Shown here piece by piece: positions 1-11,640 of a stretch of DNA of 64,000 nucleotides. The stretch comes from Dryas octopetala (Eukaryota > Streptophyta > Magnoliopsida > Rosales > Rosaceae). The translations under genes and the position numbers were made by a program. Position 1 is the stretch's first letter. Each line of letters opens with the position of its first letter. A model generated the notes under the pieces. The model had not been told where the DNA came from and did not search any database. It saw nothing but the letters and a program-made list of their open reading frames with translations. The stretch lies in NCBI GenBank assembly GCA_963921425.1, contig OY992835.1, positions 1,116,001 through 1,180,000 of the forward strand, written 5' to 3'.

Positions 1-616
1 TGACAAAAAGATATGGATATATATTATTTTTTTTAACAATAAATAAAAGAAAAAAGAAAAATTCAACAATTAAAACTAGAGGCAACAACCTAAAGAAAAC
101 AAGGAGATAAATATGCTAAAGATATATATATATTTTTTCTTTTCAAAAGATGACAAAGTAGACAAAACTAATGGTAAAGAAAATAAAAGATGATGCTAGA
201 TATTAGATATGAAAGCTACAAGTAAAGAGGAAACTATAAATATGCTAAATAAAAACAAGAAGTTATAACTATCACAAGCACAAAATAAAGAAAACTACCA
301 AAATAAACAACAAACAAAAGTGATGGAATATAAATTTTTTTTTTCTTTCTTTTCTTGGCACCTACAAGAGAAGAGATGCAAGAAAGTGTAAGAAAAATAT
401 ATATTTTTTTTGGCACTTATAAAAGTGGAAAAAAGAACAAGAAAAATAAATTAAAAAAATACTAATTAAAGGAAAATTCGAATTTTTTTTAAATATATAT
501 ATATATTTTTTTTTTTGTGTAGAAAAACAAACTAAATGAAAACTAGTGGAAGATTTAAATTACCAAAAGACTAAACTAGTGTATTGAACACTCCCTCGGC
601 AATGGCGCCAAAAACT
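1..616 (-). mobile_element. 5' internal leader of an OTA-type (Athila/Tat) Ty3/gypsy element, running off the left edge
   Basis: Read on the minus strand, this AT-rich stretch follows an LTR end (617) and a primer-binding site (591-610), so it is the untranslated leader just inside the 5' LTR. No gag or pol similarity is visible in the part captured; those genes would lie beyond position 1. The clade call rests on the tRNA-Asp type primer site, which is established for the Athila and Tat lineages. The element is a fossil, or at least only partly seen here. Confidence 0.65.
591..610 (-). other. Retroelement primer-binding site (tRNA-Asp type)
   Basis: The minus strand reads TGGCGCCATTGCCGAGGGAG, very close to the TGGCGCCGTTGCCGGGGA form complementary to the 3' end of plant tRNA-Asp. 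It lies 6 bases inside the LTR end at 617, the usual spacing for a primer site. Confidence 0.75.
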
Positions 617-2599
617 TGTTTTAATTTATTTATTACTTGCAAATATACGAGTCTTTATAGTAAAGTTCGTATAGAAGACGAGGTGGAACCCAATGGAGTG
701 TTGCAATGAGATACACTAAATTTAAAACTCTAAATTTATTTAAAACTTACCTAGCTTGGAAGATTGTGGTTTGTGAGGTAACTAAAAGAAAATGCAACTA
801 AAATATAAAACAATAAAGTAGATGAAAGGAAAATAAAGTAAAGAAAAGGGCAAGAATTTAAATACTAAAACTAGAGAGGAAAAAGGACAACTTTTTGGTA
901 TTGGAAGTTAAACAATAGTATAAAAACCAAGGTTAGGATTCCATACCACTATGAACACATCAAGTGAGGCTTTTAGTAATTTTTCAAAAAGGAGGGCACC
1001 AAAGAGTTAACTTGATGCCTTCTTCCAAATATATTTATGATTTGAGCACAAAAATTGAAGATTTATATGGTAGACATTGATTTTGCTTAAAAATACAAAC
1101 TTTAAACAACCCAAGTGAACCAAAGACTAAGGAACAATTAGAGTTCAAAAAGGTTTACGTTTAAAAGATTAACCATAAATCAAAATGTTGAAAGAGGCTC
1201 TAACTATCCATAATATATGACATTATGGGCGAAAGATGGTTTCTTTCTCATTTCATAAACAAGATCTAGAACTTTTAGGATCTAGGTAAGGAAAAAATTA
1301 ACATAAAAGTCTCAACTTGATAATACTCATGATGGTGCTTCCTCCTTACTTTGGTAAGGGGGTTTAGTGACTACCAATGAGCTTAGAACTTAAATAAAAG
1401 GATAAGAAGAAACAAAATAACATTTAAACTAAGAGAGAACAATGAATAATTAAATAAAGCAACTAGATTATTAAATAAGTAACTAAATAGCATAAGGTAA
1501 ATAAAAGACAAAGAAAAGAGATAAAAGAGACATGAATTAAAATTTCATTTTATTAAATAAAAGTGTAATAAAATAAATAACATTCATATTCTCTCTCATA
1601 CATCATAGTCAAAAGGCTTTGGAAAAGAAATCCTAGGAATAGCTAAAAGAGGCAAAAAAATTAAATACAGAAGAAAAAAAATATGAAGAAGGGGCTAAAG
1701 GCTTCTTTAAATAAGCAAAGAGTAGGTAATGTGATGAGGAAATGATCAGCACAAAAGCTGGTGCAAGGAGATCTCTGCCACGTGTCACGCAGCAACAGGT
1801 ATGGAGGAGAGAGAGAGACAAGCAGGAGAAGAAAGCTGGCTGCGGCTGGGAACAGCTGACCGCCACGTGTTGCCTTCTGGTTGGAGGAGAGGGAGATTAA
1901 TGAGAGAAAAGAGAGAGAGGCGGAAAGAAGGTGCCACGTGTCACCACACGGATGGCTGATTGGATGATTAATCAAATGAATGCGTGACTGTTTCACGGGA
2001 AGGAGAAAGATGCGGCTTGGGCGTGAGTGGCTGGCTGCATGAGACACGTGTCGCAGTTGGAGAGGAAGAAGGAGAGACAGTTGGGCAGAAGGATGCGCGG
2101 AAGCAGTTGGTGAGGTGCCACGTGTCGACGCAGGAGTGGCTGGAAAAAGGTTAATCAAAGCAATTTGATGACGTGATTGTTGTTGGCGAGTGACTCTTCG
2201 CCTCCCACTAGGCTGGGCCAGCTTCAACATTTTTTTCTTCTTCTTCCTTCAGCTGGGCCTGCGAGTTGGGCTCTCCATCTGCAATTCTTCTTTCTGGGCT
2301 AGGCCAGCTTCATTTCTTTTTTTCTTTGGGCCATTTTTTTTTTCTTCCCTTGTTTTGATTAAACCTACAAAATAAAATAATACTAATTAATAAAAACTTG
2401 AATACTAAAAATAATCATGACTCAAAAAAATTTATTCTAGAAAAACCTAATAAAATCTAAGGAATTAGATAAAAACTAAAATTACTCAATATTTATCTAG
2501 AAATTTAAAAAATATTAATTAAATCACTAAAATGCTAAAAGACAATGACTAAAATGTAAAGTTTAAGGATATAAAATATATTATAAAATGAACTCAACA
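617..2599 (-). mobile_element. 5' LTR of the OTA-type element (about 1.98 kb)
   Basis: On the minus strand the repeat starts TGTTGAGTTC at 2,599 and ends AATTAAAACA at 617, the standard TG...CA ends, directly followed by the primer site. A GC-richer island at about 1,740-2,330 contains five CACGTG boxes and lies upstream, in LTR orientation, of a TATA-like TTATTTAAAG (1,705-1,716), as expected for a U3 promoter. The start is inferred from the TG dinucleotide. The second LTR is outside the window, so insertion age cannot be judged. Confidence 0.65.
1779..2124 (-). promoter_or_regulatory. Array of five G-box/ABRE motifs in the LTR
   Basis: CACGTG occurs at 1,779-1,784, 1,864-1,869, 1,935-1,940, 2,045-2,050 and 2,119-2,124. 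In LTR orientation most copies read ACACGTGGC or close to it, matching the ABRE core ACGTGGC bound by plant bZIP factors of the ABF/ABI5 group (established). Spacing is about 71-110 bp. The array lies 60-420 bp upstream of the TATA-like site at 1,705-1,716. That the boxes drive stress-responsive transcription is inference. Confidence 0.6.
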
Positions 2600-3035
2600 A
2601 GTGTGTTATAATCCCTTTCTTATTTTACCTTTCATTTTTATCCATTGGTTTAGAAATCTGTTGAAGGAAGTACTAAGGAATAGAATGGCTCATTATATGT
2701 TTCATTGTTCAATTTTATAACTCGGTTTCAAGTTGAGAAGTTTTAATGAATTCCCTTTGATTTGAATTGCTTCACTTTGTGTATTTCAAAGCAAGAGTCT
2801 GTTTTCCATCTCATGAATTCATTTACAAATTTACTAGCTCACTACTTATACAAAGCTTCCAGTGGTTGCAATTGTTTTTATAAAAGTAAAAATTTAACTC
2901 TGATTTTTAGATGATTATTTGTGTTGATTGTTATTACATTAATCATTGGCTTTAAGATAAAATTATCTCAAGGTTGATGGCCAATGTGGCGCTACCACAT
3001 GCTCAAAGTGAGAGACCCCACCTTGGGGTGTGACA
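2600..3035. other. Intergenic AT-rich DNA
   Basis: No coding similarity or clear repeat structure is seen between the LTR end and the hairpin at 3,036. Confidence 0.5.
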
Positions 3036-3181
3036 TGTGGACACCAAATTTGCTCCACATGGATGAATAATATCATATTGATTAAATAAAAATAAAAAAA
3101 ACTAACAAAACTTTTAAACCTTATAAAAATACAATTAAATATGACATCATTAATCCATGTGGTTTAAATTTGGTGTCCACA
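3036..3181. repeat. Inverted repeat with 41-bp arms (small MITE-like hairpin)
   Basis: The arm at 3,036-3,076 (starting TGTGGACACCAAATTT) is repeated in inverted form at 3,141-3,181, with a roughly 64-bp loop. The arms differ at a few positions. The size fits a small foldback element or MITE, but no target-site duplication is evident. Confidence 0.6.
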
Positions 3182-4135
3182 TCATTTAAAAAATTCACGT
3201 GAGCACTATCTACACTGATATTTAATGTCCTTATTAACGAAATTTGTAATGGATGTGTTATTTTGTAAATTTCTATTAGTGTACTAATCTGAAATATTTT
3301 TTTGTTTATGCACAAATCTGAAAAAACCACATATAGTTAATGGATGTATTTGTAATTGAGCCAAAATTCTTTAACATTCAATTTATGGGTAGTTTTACAT
3401 ATGTAAATTTAAAATAACTATTAATATTTAAACTATTTTATTTGCAAAAATCTGATAGGGTTTAGGGTAAACTTGAGTGGTGCCAATTTGAATAGGTATT
3501 GAGGAGAATGAAAGACCTAGCTGTAGTTAAGAATTTTTTGATTTTGTGCGTGCCCCATAGGTGCATTTTTCTGGCTTCATCTTCGGTGGTGATGAAGGAT
3601 TTTGTTATTCTGAGATTTAGTGAATGTATTACGATCATTTGAGTTAGGGATTAAAATTATAATTTACTAAATAAGAAAGAGGGTTGTATAGTGAAAGTAA
3701 AAATAGTGTCCATATAACAGCCCTCTCAAACTTTTGGTATATGGTAATCCCCTAATACCGATTAACTGAGGGAGTGGCATCCCTACTTAAACACAAACAA
3801 CCATTCATTTACACGACTGTCACGACCCACTGCCAGCAGAATGGAGACAGCCGAACGTCCTTGTTTTATTACCGTTAATTTGTTATTTCTTTTCCGTTAA
3901 GGGGCGCACTTTAGCTATGAATAAAAGACTGTGCGCCTCCCCAGAAAATAAAAAACGAAAAAGAAAAGCAAAAGGCTTCTGCAGCACTGGAGGAAGAGGA
4001 AGAGGAAGAGGAAGAGAGAGAGAGAGAGAGTGAGTGAACTCAACGACACCTTCACCAACAGTCTTTTTCTCTCTGGACTCGAGCCTCCACTTGGTGAATT
4101 TAGCTCCCTATCCGTCCCTACAATTCAACTCGGCG
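3182..4135 (+). other. Upstream region and probable 5' leader of the receptor kinase gene
   Basis: No TE or coding similarity is recognised at 3,182-3,960. A GA-rich run at about 3,988-4,030 (GGAAGAGGAAGAG then GA repeats) leads into a GC-richer segment, typical of plant 5' untranslated leaders. A weak TATA-like GAATAAAAG lies near 3,919. The transcript start is not determined by sequence alone. Confidence 0.45.
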
Positions 4136-4243
4136 ATGGCGATTACGACTCCGAGTCTACTGTTCCGAGTTCGGATTTTCACGACGGTATCTCCGCCGTT
4201 GGATCCTCGTTCAAACGCCTTTAGCGACGGTCTCAGCTCCTAG
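4136..4243 (+). CDS. Upstream ORF in the kinase 5' leader (35 codons)
   Basis: An ATG at 4,136 opens a 35-codon frame (starting MAITTPSLLFRVRIF) closed by TAG at 4,241-4,243, 104 bases before the proposed main ATG at 4,348. If the GA-rich tract belongs to the leader, ribosomes meet this ATG first. No known conserved-peptide uORF family is recognised. It could lower translation of the main frame, or be chance. Confidence 0.35.
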   Translation: MAITTPSLLFRVRIFTTVSPPLDPRSNAFSDGLSS

Positions 4244-4347
4244 TGTTGCTGCTTCGCGTTTCAAGTTTTGTTGCGCTCATTAACGGCGTGATCTCGCGGT
4301 TGGTTTTGTAGATCTACAGCGTTCCAAGTAATCGACGGCTGTCGGTG

Positions 4348-6000
4348 ATGTCTGTGCTCACTGCTTCTCTTCCCACTGGTAAATTTAGTTTTGTTGTTGC
4401 TTTTTGGGTCATTTTTGTTAGTTGCAGAGATCTAGTTGAAGTTTTGAAGTGAGAACTTAGCTGAATTGGGTTTGAAGCTTATTGCTTTTTTGCTGCTTTG
4501 CCTAATGATGGGTCCCCATTCTTTAGTGAGCTTCAGAGCTCATCAGTGGTAGTAGTAGTAGTAGGAGTAATTGTTTGTGCGATGCATTCATTTAGATACA
4601 TTGTTCCTACCTCACCTTTTCAACCTGTCCTTACTGAAATAAGGAAAAGGGGTTGTTATTAAAACTGTGATTTGCCTCTTTCTGGTAATGAATTGAGTGG
4701 CAGCGAGGAGCTCGGGTTTCATAGTAGCCCTTTGTTTGTATGCAGAGAAGATTTACGAAAATGAAATGAAATAATTATTACATGCTTAGTCCCTTCATAA
4801 ACAAGGCATTTTATTAGGGTTTACTAAGTGCTGTTTTAGTTTTCTTGGGTCCCTGCAACAAGGGGGACCATTCAATGCGTTTGTTTCGGAGCCATTCAAA
4901 CTAGAAATTGGGTAACAAATTTAGAGCTTTCCTTATTGTGGAAGTTTTTGTCACTGTGAGTTCCTTTTGATTGGTAGATTGAACTCTAATTTTGAATGAA
5001 AAAAGCAGGAATATTGAAGAAGGTCCAATGGATGTTGATTAAACAGTCGCTTTTGTTGTGTTACGTGATATACATCGGTGATGCCAAAGTACCAGTACTC
5101 AAAGCACCATCAATATCTCCAATGGGTGCACCTTTGGCAGTACTCACCATGCCAAATCTTCCCCTGCCAGCCAATTTGCCAGTGTCCCATAGGAAATGGC
5201 AAAAACATTTCTTGCCACGTGCTGCACCAATTGCACTATCACCTGCACACCCTCCTTTTTATGGCCCCTTGATAACTGCTGGTCATCCCCCTACAACTTC
5301 CCAATTGTCGAAGCCGTCAATGAAGAGGAGTGGCTTAGCACCTCCCATTGCTGGCTTTAAGAATATTGCCCCAACACAGTCAAATGCTGGTACAATTCCT
5401 TCTGGTTTAGCTCAGCCTCCACTCTCTCCTTCCGTTTCCAGTAAGTTACATTCTGGACCATATTCTTATTTTCCTCTTTTTCTTATTTTATGAATTCAAT
5501 CATTTCGGATTATTACTTTACTATGAAAGAATTGGAATACTCATTATTAATATGCTTAATTTGGATCATTTAGTCCTTTGATAATATACATATACACACA
5601 CAGAAGGCCCTTCTTATAAGCGATCCCTTTTATTAAGAAAAGAAAGGAACTATATTGTTGGGGCTCACCCTGCAATGTAGTCCATTGGTCCCAAAGTGGC
5701 CATTTTTCAGGTCTTCCTTTAAGGGTCACTCTTAAAAAAAAGATCATCCAAATCAAAAATTGATTAGACATTTAATCATCATCATGATGATTTCAATATT
5801 TCTCAGAAACACTGTTTGTCTTTTATTTGATCACAATTAGATGACTAAATGGTTTCCAATATTTATTTATTTTTGTATGAATGATTTTTGAATAAGAACT
5901 TAAAAAGTGGATCAGATTATTGGATCGCATTGGGGGTGGGCCTCACATGTTGTCCCTTTCTTTTCTTAAAAAGAGGGATCCCTCTTACTACCTATATATC

Positions 6001-6066
<66 letters not shown>

Positions 6067-9000
6067 AAAACATAAATATACAACCAAATTTGGATTAGAT
6101 TGTTGCAAGTGTTTGGCTGTCACTCTCTGCTGACAGAACTTATTTGGTATGGGGGCAAAGAATAACGCTGTTACACTTTAAAGTGTGCAATTTTGGCTTC
6201 TATTTGGACTATTTGGATAGAAAGGATCAAAAGGATCTTTCACAACAGGAAGGTTTCTATTTGGGAGTCAAATAACAAGCCTCTATTTGGGCCTCTCTGT
6301 CTAAACATTTTAGGAATATTCCTTTTGGTATAACACAATCTTGATTGGGTGGAAGTCTTGAGTTGATGTAATTTTTCTTGTTAGGCATTAAAGTGTGCAG
6401 TTTTGGCTTCTATTTGGACTATTTGGATAGAAAGGAACAAAAGGATCTTTCACAACAGGAAGGAGGAGTTGGTTTCTATTTGGGAGTCAAATATCTAGCC
6501 TCTCTTTGGGCTTCTTTGTCTAAGCATTTTAGGAATATTCCTTTTGGTGTAACACATCTTAATTGGGTGGGAGTCTATTGTTGATGTAATTTTTCTTGTT
6601 AGGCAATGGTTGCTGTTTTTGCTTGATGGACTTTTTGTCCATCTTTCATTGTATTGTTTCCTTCTCTTTTATAATAGTTCCCATTTCCTATCCACAAAGT
6701 ATATATATTGAAGTTGTTTACATGTGATGAAGTACTAGGCTTCCTACTTAATTTCATACTAATGTCAACTGTTTGATTATTATTTATTCCACACAATGTA
6801 ATTGTGCTGAACCTAACTTTGGTGCTGACAAGGGTGTTTTTCATTTCTTCCAGACTGTTGCAAACCAGATATGGTATTGAGACGCGGAAGTCGGGGTTGC
6901 CACTGTGTTTATCCCTTAAAGCTTGACCTTCTCCTCTTAAATGTTTCACAAAATCGTAATTTGAATCTTTTTCTTGAAGGATTTGCTTCCCAGCTTGGTT
7001 TGAAAGTTTCTCAAATAGAGCTGATTAACTTTTATGTACTCAGCTTATCAAGGTTAAATATTTCGATGGATATTACTCCATATTCAGGGGTCAGTTTCTC
7101 TGCCAGTGATGCATCTGCAATAAACTCTTCTCTTGTCATGCACAAGGTTAAGTTAGACCCTGCATTAGTGGGTGATTACAAACTCCTCAATATAACTTGG
7201 TTTAAACCTCCACCTCCTTCTCAAGGTAATTCTGACATGTCCCCTAATGTTTTCAGAATCTTCTTAACTTGTGTATGTTTTCAATATGGTGGCAATCTTT
7301 ACGGTGAGACAACTGTAATGTTTCAAGTTCTAAGTACATATTGCTTCATTCATGTAATCCATAGTAACAAATAGGTAATCTCTGTGCATTAAGGTAGCTG
7401 TGTATTTGCATGTACCGTACTATATATATATTGTTTAAGGTGTGAGGGGGTAGAGCAATAATTTATTTGAAGTTGTTTCTTACTTTATTATGTCTTTTGA
7501 TATTGATGATTGGCTTACTTGCTTTGAGGAATTAGCTTTGTTGCATGAATATTAACATGCTCTTCTTATTTTTGTTTTTTTTATCTTTAAAGCTCCTGGT
7601 TCTGCCACATTACCAGTGGAAGTCCCCCCAAAACCATCACCAACTCTTACATCCTTAAGTGGTTCAAATAAAGGGAAACATCCAAATTGGGTTCTTATTA
7701 TCGGTATTGGGGTTGCCATACTGTTCATTGCCATTATATCTGTGCTTATACTTTGTTTATGCACGTTCCGTCAAGAGAAGACTAAAGCATCTCCTAGAGA
7801 AACAGGTGTGTGTTTTAAATTTCAGAATCATACATTTCTTTTGTTTTCTTCTGGTCTCAATGTTGTTCATAATCATTGGATATTATCCTGGTCATTACTT
7901 ACTATTGCTAGGAACCATTGTGTGGACCAACTTTTAGTTACACTTTAGAGTTTTTAATTATGAAGATATTGTTTTCCATTAAATTATTGTTACTTTTAAT
8001 AATAAAAAGTACCCGTAAATCATGCCTCTGGGTGTTTCATTTTAAATGATCTCAATCCAGTTAACCAAGAAAATTTTTAAGGACTGATGAAAAAAGATGC
8101 ATGAAACACCAAAACAGAAATTGGAAGCAGAATTGAATTTGACCGTTCTACATTTCTACATGATTACTATAGGTTTTCTTTCCACGGAATCTTTTCAAGT
8201 TGTTTATTTCATGCGCTTTTCCCTCCTTTTTCCTTTTCACTTTTCAACCCCAGAAAAGCAGAGGACTATCGATACGGTTCCAGCGGTAGGATCTCTACCC
8301 CACCCAAGCAGCACTCGATTTCTGGCATATGAAGAACTTAAACAAGCAACAAACAACTTTGAACCTGCAAGCATTCTCGGAGAGGGTGGTTTTGGCAAGG
8401 TTTTCAAGGGTGTCTTGAGTGATGGTACCGCTGTAGCAATTAAAAGACTTACTAATGGAGGGCAACAGGGGGATAAGGAGTTCTTGGTTGAGGTTGAGAT
8501 GCTTAGCAGGCTGCATCATCGTAATCTTGTCAAGCTTGTGGGGTATTATAGCAGTCGTGACTCCTCACAGAACTTACTTTGCTATGAACTTGTACCAAAT
8601 GGAAGCTTGGAGGCCTGGCTCCATGGTAATTTCCTGAATCACATTTGCATCCAAATTTTTCTGTTTCTACTAAATTTATTTATTTTTTGAGTGTAGCATT
8701 TCAAAATAGAAAACAGTTTATGCCTTAATCATATTTTTTCTTTTTGATATGCATTGCTGACAATACTCTTTCTCTCTCTCTCAGGTCCCCTGGGAGTAAA
8801 TTGTCCTTTGGATTGGGAAACCAGAATGAAGATTGCACTTGATGCTGCCAGAGGACTTGCTTACCTGCATGAGGACTCACAACCTTGTGTTATCCACAGA
8901 GATTTTAAAGCATCCAATATATTGCTTGAGAACAACTTTAATGCTAAAGTTGCTGATTTTGGACTGGCTAAACAGGCACCTGAAGGCAGAGCAAATTACC

Positions 9001-9858
9001 TTTCTACTCGTGTGATGGGCACATTCGGGTTGGTCTCAATTTCTCTCCTCCTTAAGCTTGTCATCTCCACCATATGGAATGGCACTAAGATTTAATAACT
9101 TAATTTACAGGTATGTAGCTCCAGAGTACGCCATGACTGGACACCTACTTGTTAAAAGTGATGTTTACAGCTATGGGGTTGTCCTCCTTGAATTACTCAC
9201 TGGAAGAAAGCCTGTAGATATGTCACAGCCAGCTGGACAGGAGAATCTTGTCACTTGGGTTAGTATTATTTATAAATCCGTCCCTCATTATTCTGTTTCT
9301 AAATGACCACTTTTTCTATTGAAAATGATAGAATGTAACTAGTGTCATTTCTTTAGAAAAAAATGAAAAGAAAAGAAATAGTGTTATATGTGTTCCTTCT
9401 TTTGAAGCGCGATATTCGTTTTGTATTTTGCCAATATTATTTCGGATGGGAAAGTGAGACGTGGATTTTCTTTCTTTCAGGCAAGGCCAATTCTTAGAGA
9501 CAAAGATCGACTGGAAGAGCTTGCTGATCCTAGTCTTGGAGGAAAGTACCCAACAGAAGATTTTATACGAGTTTGCACAATTGCAGCAGCTTGTGTGGCT
9601 CCCGAGGCAAGCCAACGCCCCACAATGGGTGAAGTGGTACAATCACTGAAGATGGTGCAACGGGTCACCGAATATCAGGATTCCATGTTAACCTCTTCCA
9701 CTGCCAGACCCAATCACAGGCAGTCATCAACTACCTTTGAGTCTGATGTGTCATCATCGATGTTCTCTTCTGGTCCTTACTCTGGCCTAAGTGCCTTTGA
9801 TAATGAAAACATCTCACGGACAGCAGTTTTCTCAGAAGATCTTCATGAAGGACGATAA
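4348..9858 (+). CDS. ALE2-like receptor-like serine/threonine kinase, 8 coding exons, 729 aa
   Basis: Coding exons read as 4348-4378, 5009-5440, 6854-7225, 7593-7805, 8254-8625, 8785-9028, 9111-9258 and 9481-9858. All introns are GT-AG and the phases join to 2,190 nt. The N-terminus has a hydrophobic signal-like stretch (about residues 18-34), then a proline-rich extracellular part and a cysteine-containing domain (CCKPDM, then GCHC) from about 155. A transmembrane helix lies near 311-335. The kinase domain has the glycine loop GEGGFGKV (392-399), VAIK lysine 413, HRD 511-513 and DFG 531-533, so it is an RD kinase, then the APE-like VAPE motif. The C-tail ends SEDLHEGR. Organisation and C-terminus match the plant family annotated as ALE2-like and related to Arabidopsis At4g02010; ALE2 itself acts in epidermal surface formation. 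The ligand is unknown. It should sit in the plasma membrane. The start in exon 1 is inferred from frame continuity; an in-frame ATG at 4,996 lies in intron 1. Confidence 0.92.
5606..5990. mobile_element. MITE with long terminal inverted repeats in kinase intron 2
   Basis: The left arm (about 5,606-5,680, containing GAAAAGAAAGGAAC) returns in inverted form at about 5,920-5,990 (containing GTCCCTTTCTTTTC). About 240 bp lie between. There is no coding capacity. Target duplications are not clear. It is probably a non-autonomous Mutator-like or foldback element. Confidence 0.5.
6004..6067. repeat. Compound (CT)n(CA)n microsatellite
   Basis: About 19 CT units run directly into about 12 CA units within kinase intron 2. 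Confidence 0.95.
6177..6700 (+). mobile_element. Tandemly duplicated 3' end of a LINE in kinase intron 2
   Basis: A segment of about 210 bp at 6,177-6,387 is repeated at 6,387-6,604 with a few differences and a 7-base insertion. In pieces of different frames it resembles the C-terminal zinc-binding region of plant LINE ORF2: [16 protein letters not shown], then [12 protein letters not shown] and NWVGV. A T-rich stretch typical of LINE 3' ends follows to about 6,700. Both copies are decayed by stops and frame changes. The insert makes up much of the 1.4-kb intron. Confidence 0.55.
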
Positions 9859-10777
9859 GTACTTAACAGAAGTTTACATTCTGTTCGAAGCACACTTGAC
9901 TGTCAAGTACAGCAACTTAGGAGCAGTCCCCTTTTGATGAGGAGGGGATATACAGGTTGATTTTTTGTGTAATGGGTAGGTCTTGTAATTGTGATTTTAA
10001 TAGGGGAAAGGAATGAGTGCCTTTTTTGTAGTCCCTTGTGTGGGGGAACCACTGTTCAGTTTTCCCCTAGGCAGTGGTTCTCTCTTCACGGTGGATGAAA
10101 TTTTGTATATGCCTTGTAAGCTTGTTTCTTGAAATTGTGGTTTAAAGGTCTCGTGTTTATTTATTTTTGTTTTTATTTTTTCCTCTTTTCTTTCAAATCC
10201 ATGTTATCAAGTAGGTAATGAAATTGGAATGAAGAATGATAGCTACAGTAGTAGGCAACTATAGCTAGCAGATGCTAGCTTGTTGCCTTAAAACCTTCAA
10301 CATGTTTGGAAGGCTGTAAGGCATAAAAGATCAAAGAAACTTAGTGTCGTTGTGTCTTCCCCTTCCCTTCCCTCCCCTCTCACACAAAGCCAGAGCCAAC
10401 GATGCCTTTCAGGCGTTGTTGGCGAGTGAGACGCCAACAAAGGTGCCTCTGAACTGACTTGGCCTGATCCCCCCCCCCCCCCCCTTATGTCTATTCCAGT
10501 TTGCCTTTGCCTGATGTTATTGACACTTCTACTCCAATTAAATACTTTTCTATACATTTTTCGTGAATCGACGTATTGGTTATAGTGTGGTTCAAAAGTC
10601 AGTGTGATAATTTGATTGGGGGTTATGTTGTTGGCTCTCATTCTAGAACTTTGACTAGTATGCATGGTTAGTGGAGCTTCTATTGGATTTGGGGATCCTC
10701 TTGGCTTTCGAGGACCAAGGAAATAACTGAGGACCCTGAAGAGGATCGGATGAGGACTCAGGGATACCATGAGAGGA
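9859..10777 (+). other. 3' untranslated region of the kinase gene and following intergenic DNA
   Basis: T-rich sequence after the TAA at 9,856 probably carries the polyadenylation site by about 10,150-10,200, but no perfect AATAAA is decisive. A run of 14 C residues lies at about 10,471-10,484. The open frame on the minus strand at 10,297-10,914 shows no recognisable protein. Confidence 0.45.
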
Positions 10778-11038
10778 TCAATGAGCATATCGAAGAGAAG
10801 ATGGAGTTGCTCTATTATAAGATCTAGGACGATATTGGAAAGTAACATGTGAGAATGAATGCAATAGCAATTTGATCTCCTCAATGACTGGACTTTCAGT
10901 GCAAGACACTCCATATATATGGATTAAACGAATAACACCCTGGGCATTGGATTCAAAGATGCAGCGGGTAAGACCAACATTTATTGCCAATTTCATTCCT
11001 CCAAAATAGTCATAGCCTCCGTAGACGATGAAGACCAT
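10778..11038 (-). pseudogene. RNase H-like (RVT_3-type) domain fragment
   Basis: The 86-residue translation contains MKLAINVGLTRCIFESNAQG and VIEEIKLLLHSFSHVTFQ, which follow the plant RNase H-like domain found in LINE-derived and 'putative ribonuclease H' proteins. The usual N-terminal strand with the first catalytic Asp is missing, and no further domains flank it. It is a relic of a LINE-type ORF or of a host RNase H-like gene. Confidence 0.6.
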
Positions 11039-11443
11039 ATTTCCTTCATTGATTTGCCATTATACTCATAATTTCCTTACCCGTTACCAATTACTGCCCC
11101 TATTCTTTGTAGCTCCTGTAGCATCCACATTTATTTAAGATAAATTCAAACCTGAAAGCTTAATTTCCATACTATGGGGAAAAATATTTCACAACACAAA
11201 TTTGGAGCCCAGTTAATTAAATGAACCCAATTGGGGGATGAACCAACAACATAGAGAGAGCCTGGGTAGAGCCCAGCCCGTTCATGAAAGCTCAGGTAAT
11301 TTACCATGTGAAGGAATGAAATATGAACGTGGATGTGGGAAGCAAGTAACCTCAAGTGAACGTCGGAATGCAAAACGCGTGAAATGAAATTACTTTGATA
11401 TCAAGTCGTGAACTTGATTCTTGTGGAACCATGGTTTTACAAT
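11039..11443. other. Intergenic DNA, nothing recognised
   Basis: No coding similarity, TIR or LTR signature is seen before the LTR start at 11,444. Confidence 0.4.
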
Positions 11444-11640
11444 TGTGAGGACCTAGAGTAAACAAGGAAGGACCCATAGAATAACTAAGGGACCTACTCC
11501 CTATTTCGTCCGTGAAGAATAACAAAAGCTATAGGACCCCCGATTTATATTAAATAGGGGTACCGTGGCAAAGCATGATATAGGACCACTACTTTCAATA
11601 AAGTAAGCAACATCCGTGCAAGACGTTTTAACGGACCATG

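Noticed and set aside
1661-2230. 189-residue open frame on the minus strand
   Set aside because: Ser/Leu/His-rich translation of the GC-rich part of an LTR. No family resemblance; the frame is open because of composition.
10297-10914. 205-residue open frame on the minus strand
   Set aside because: Includes a poly-glycine run from a C14 tract and overlaps the recognisable RNase H-like frame. No domain seen.
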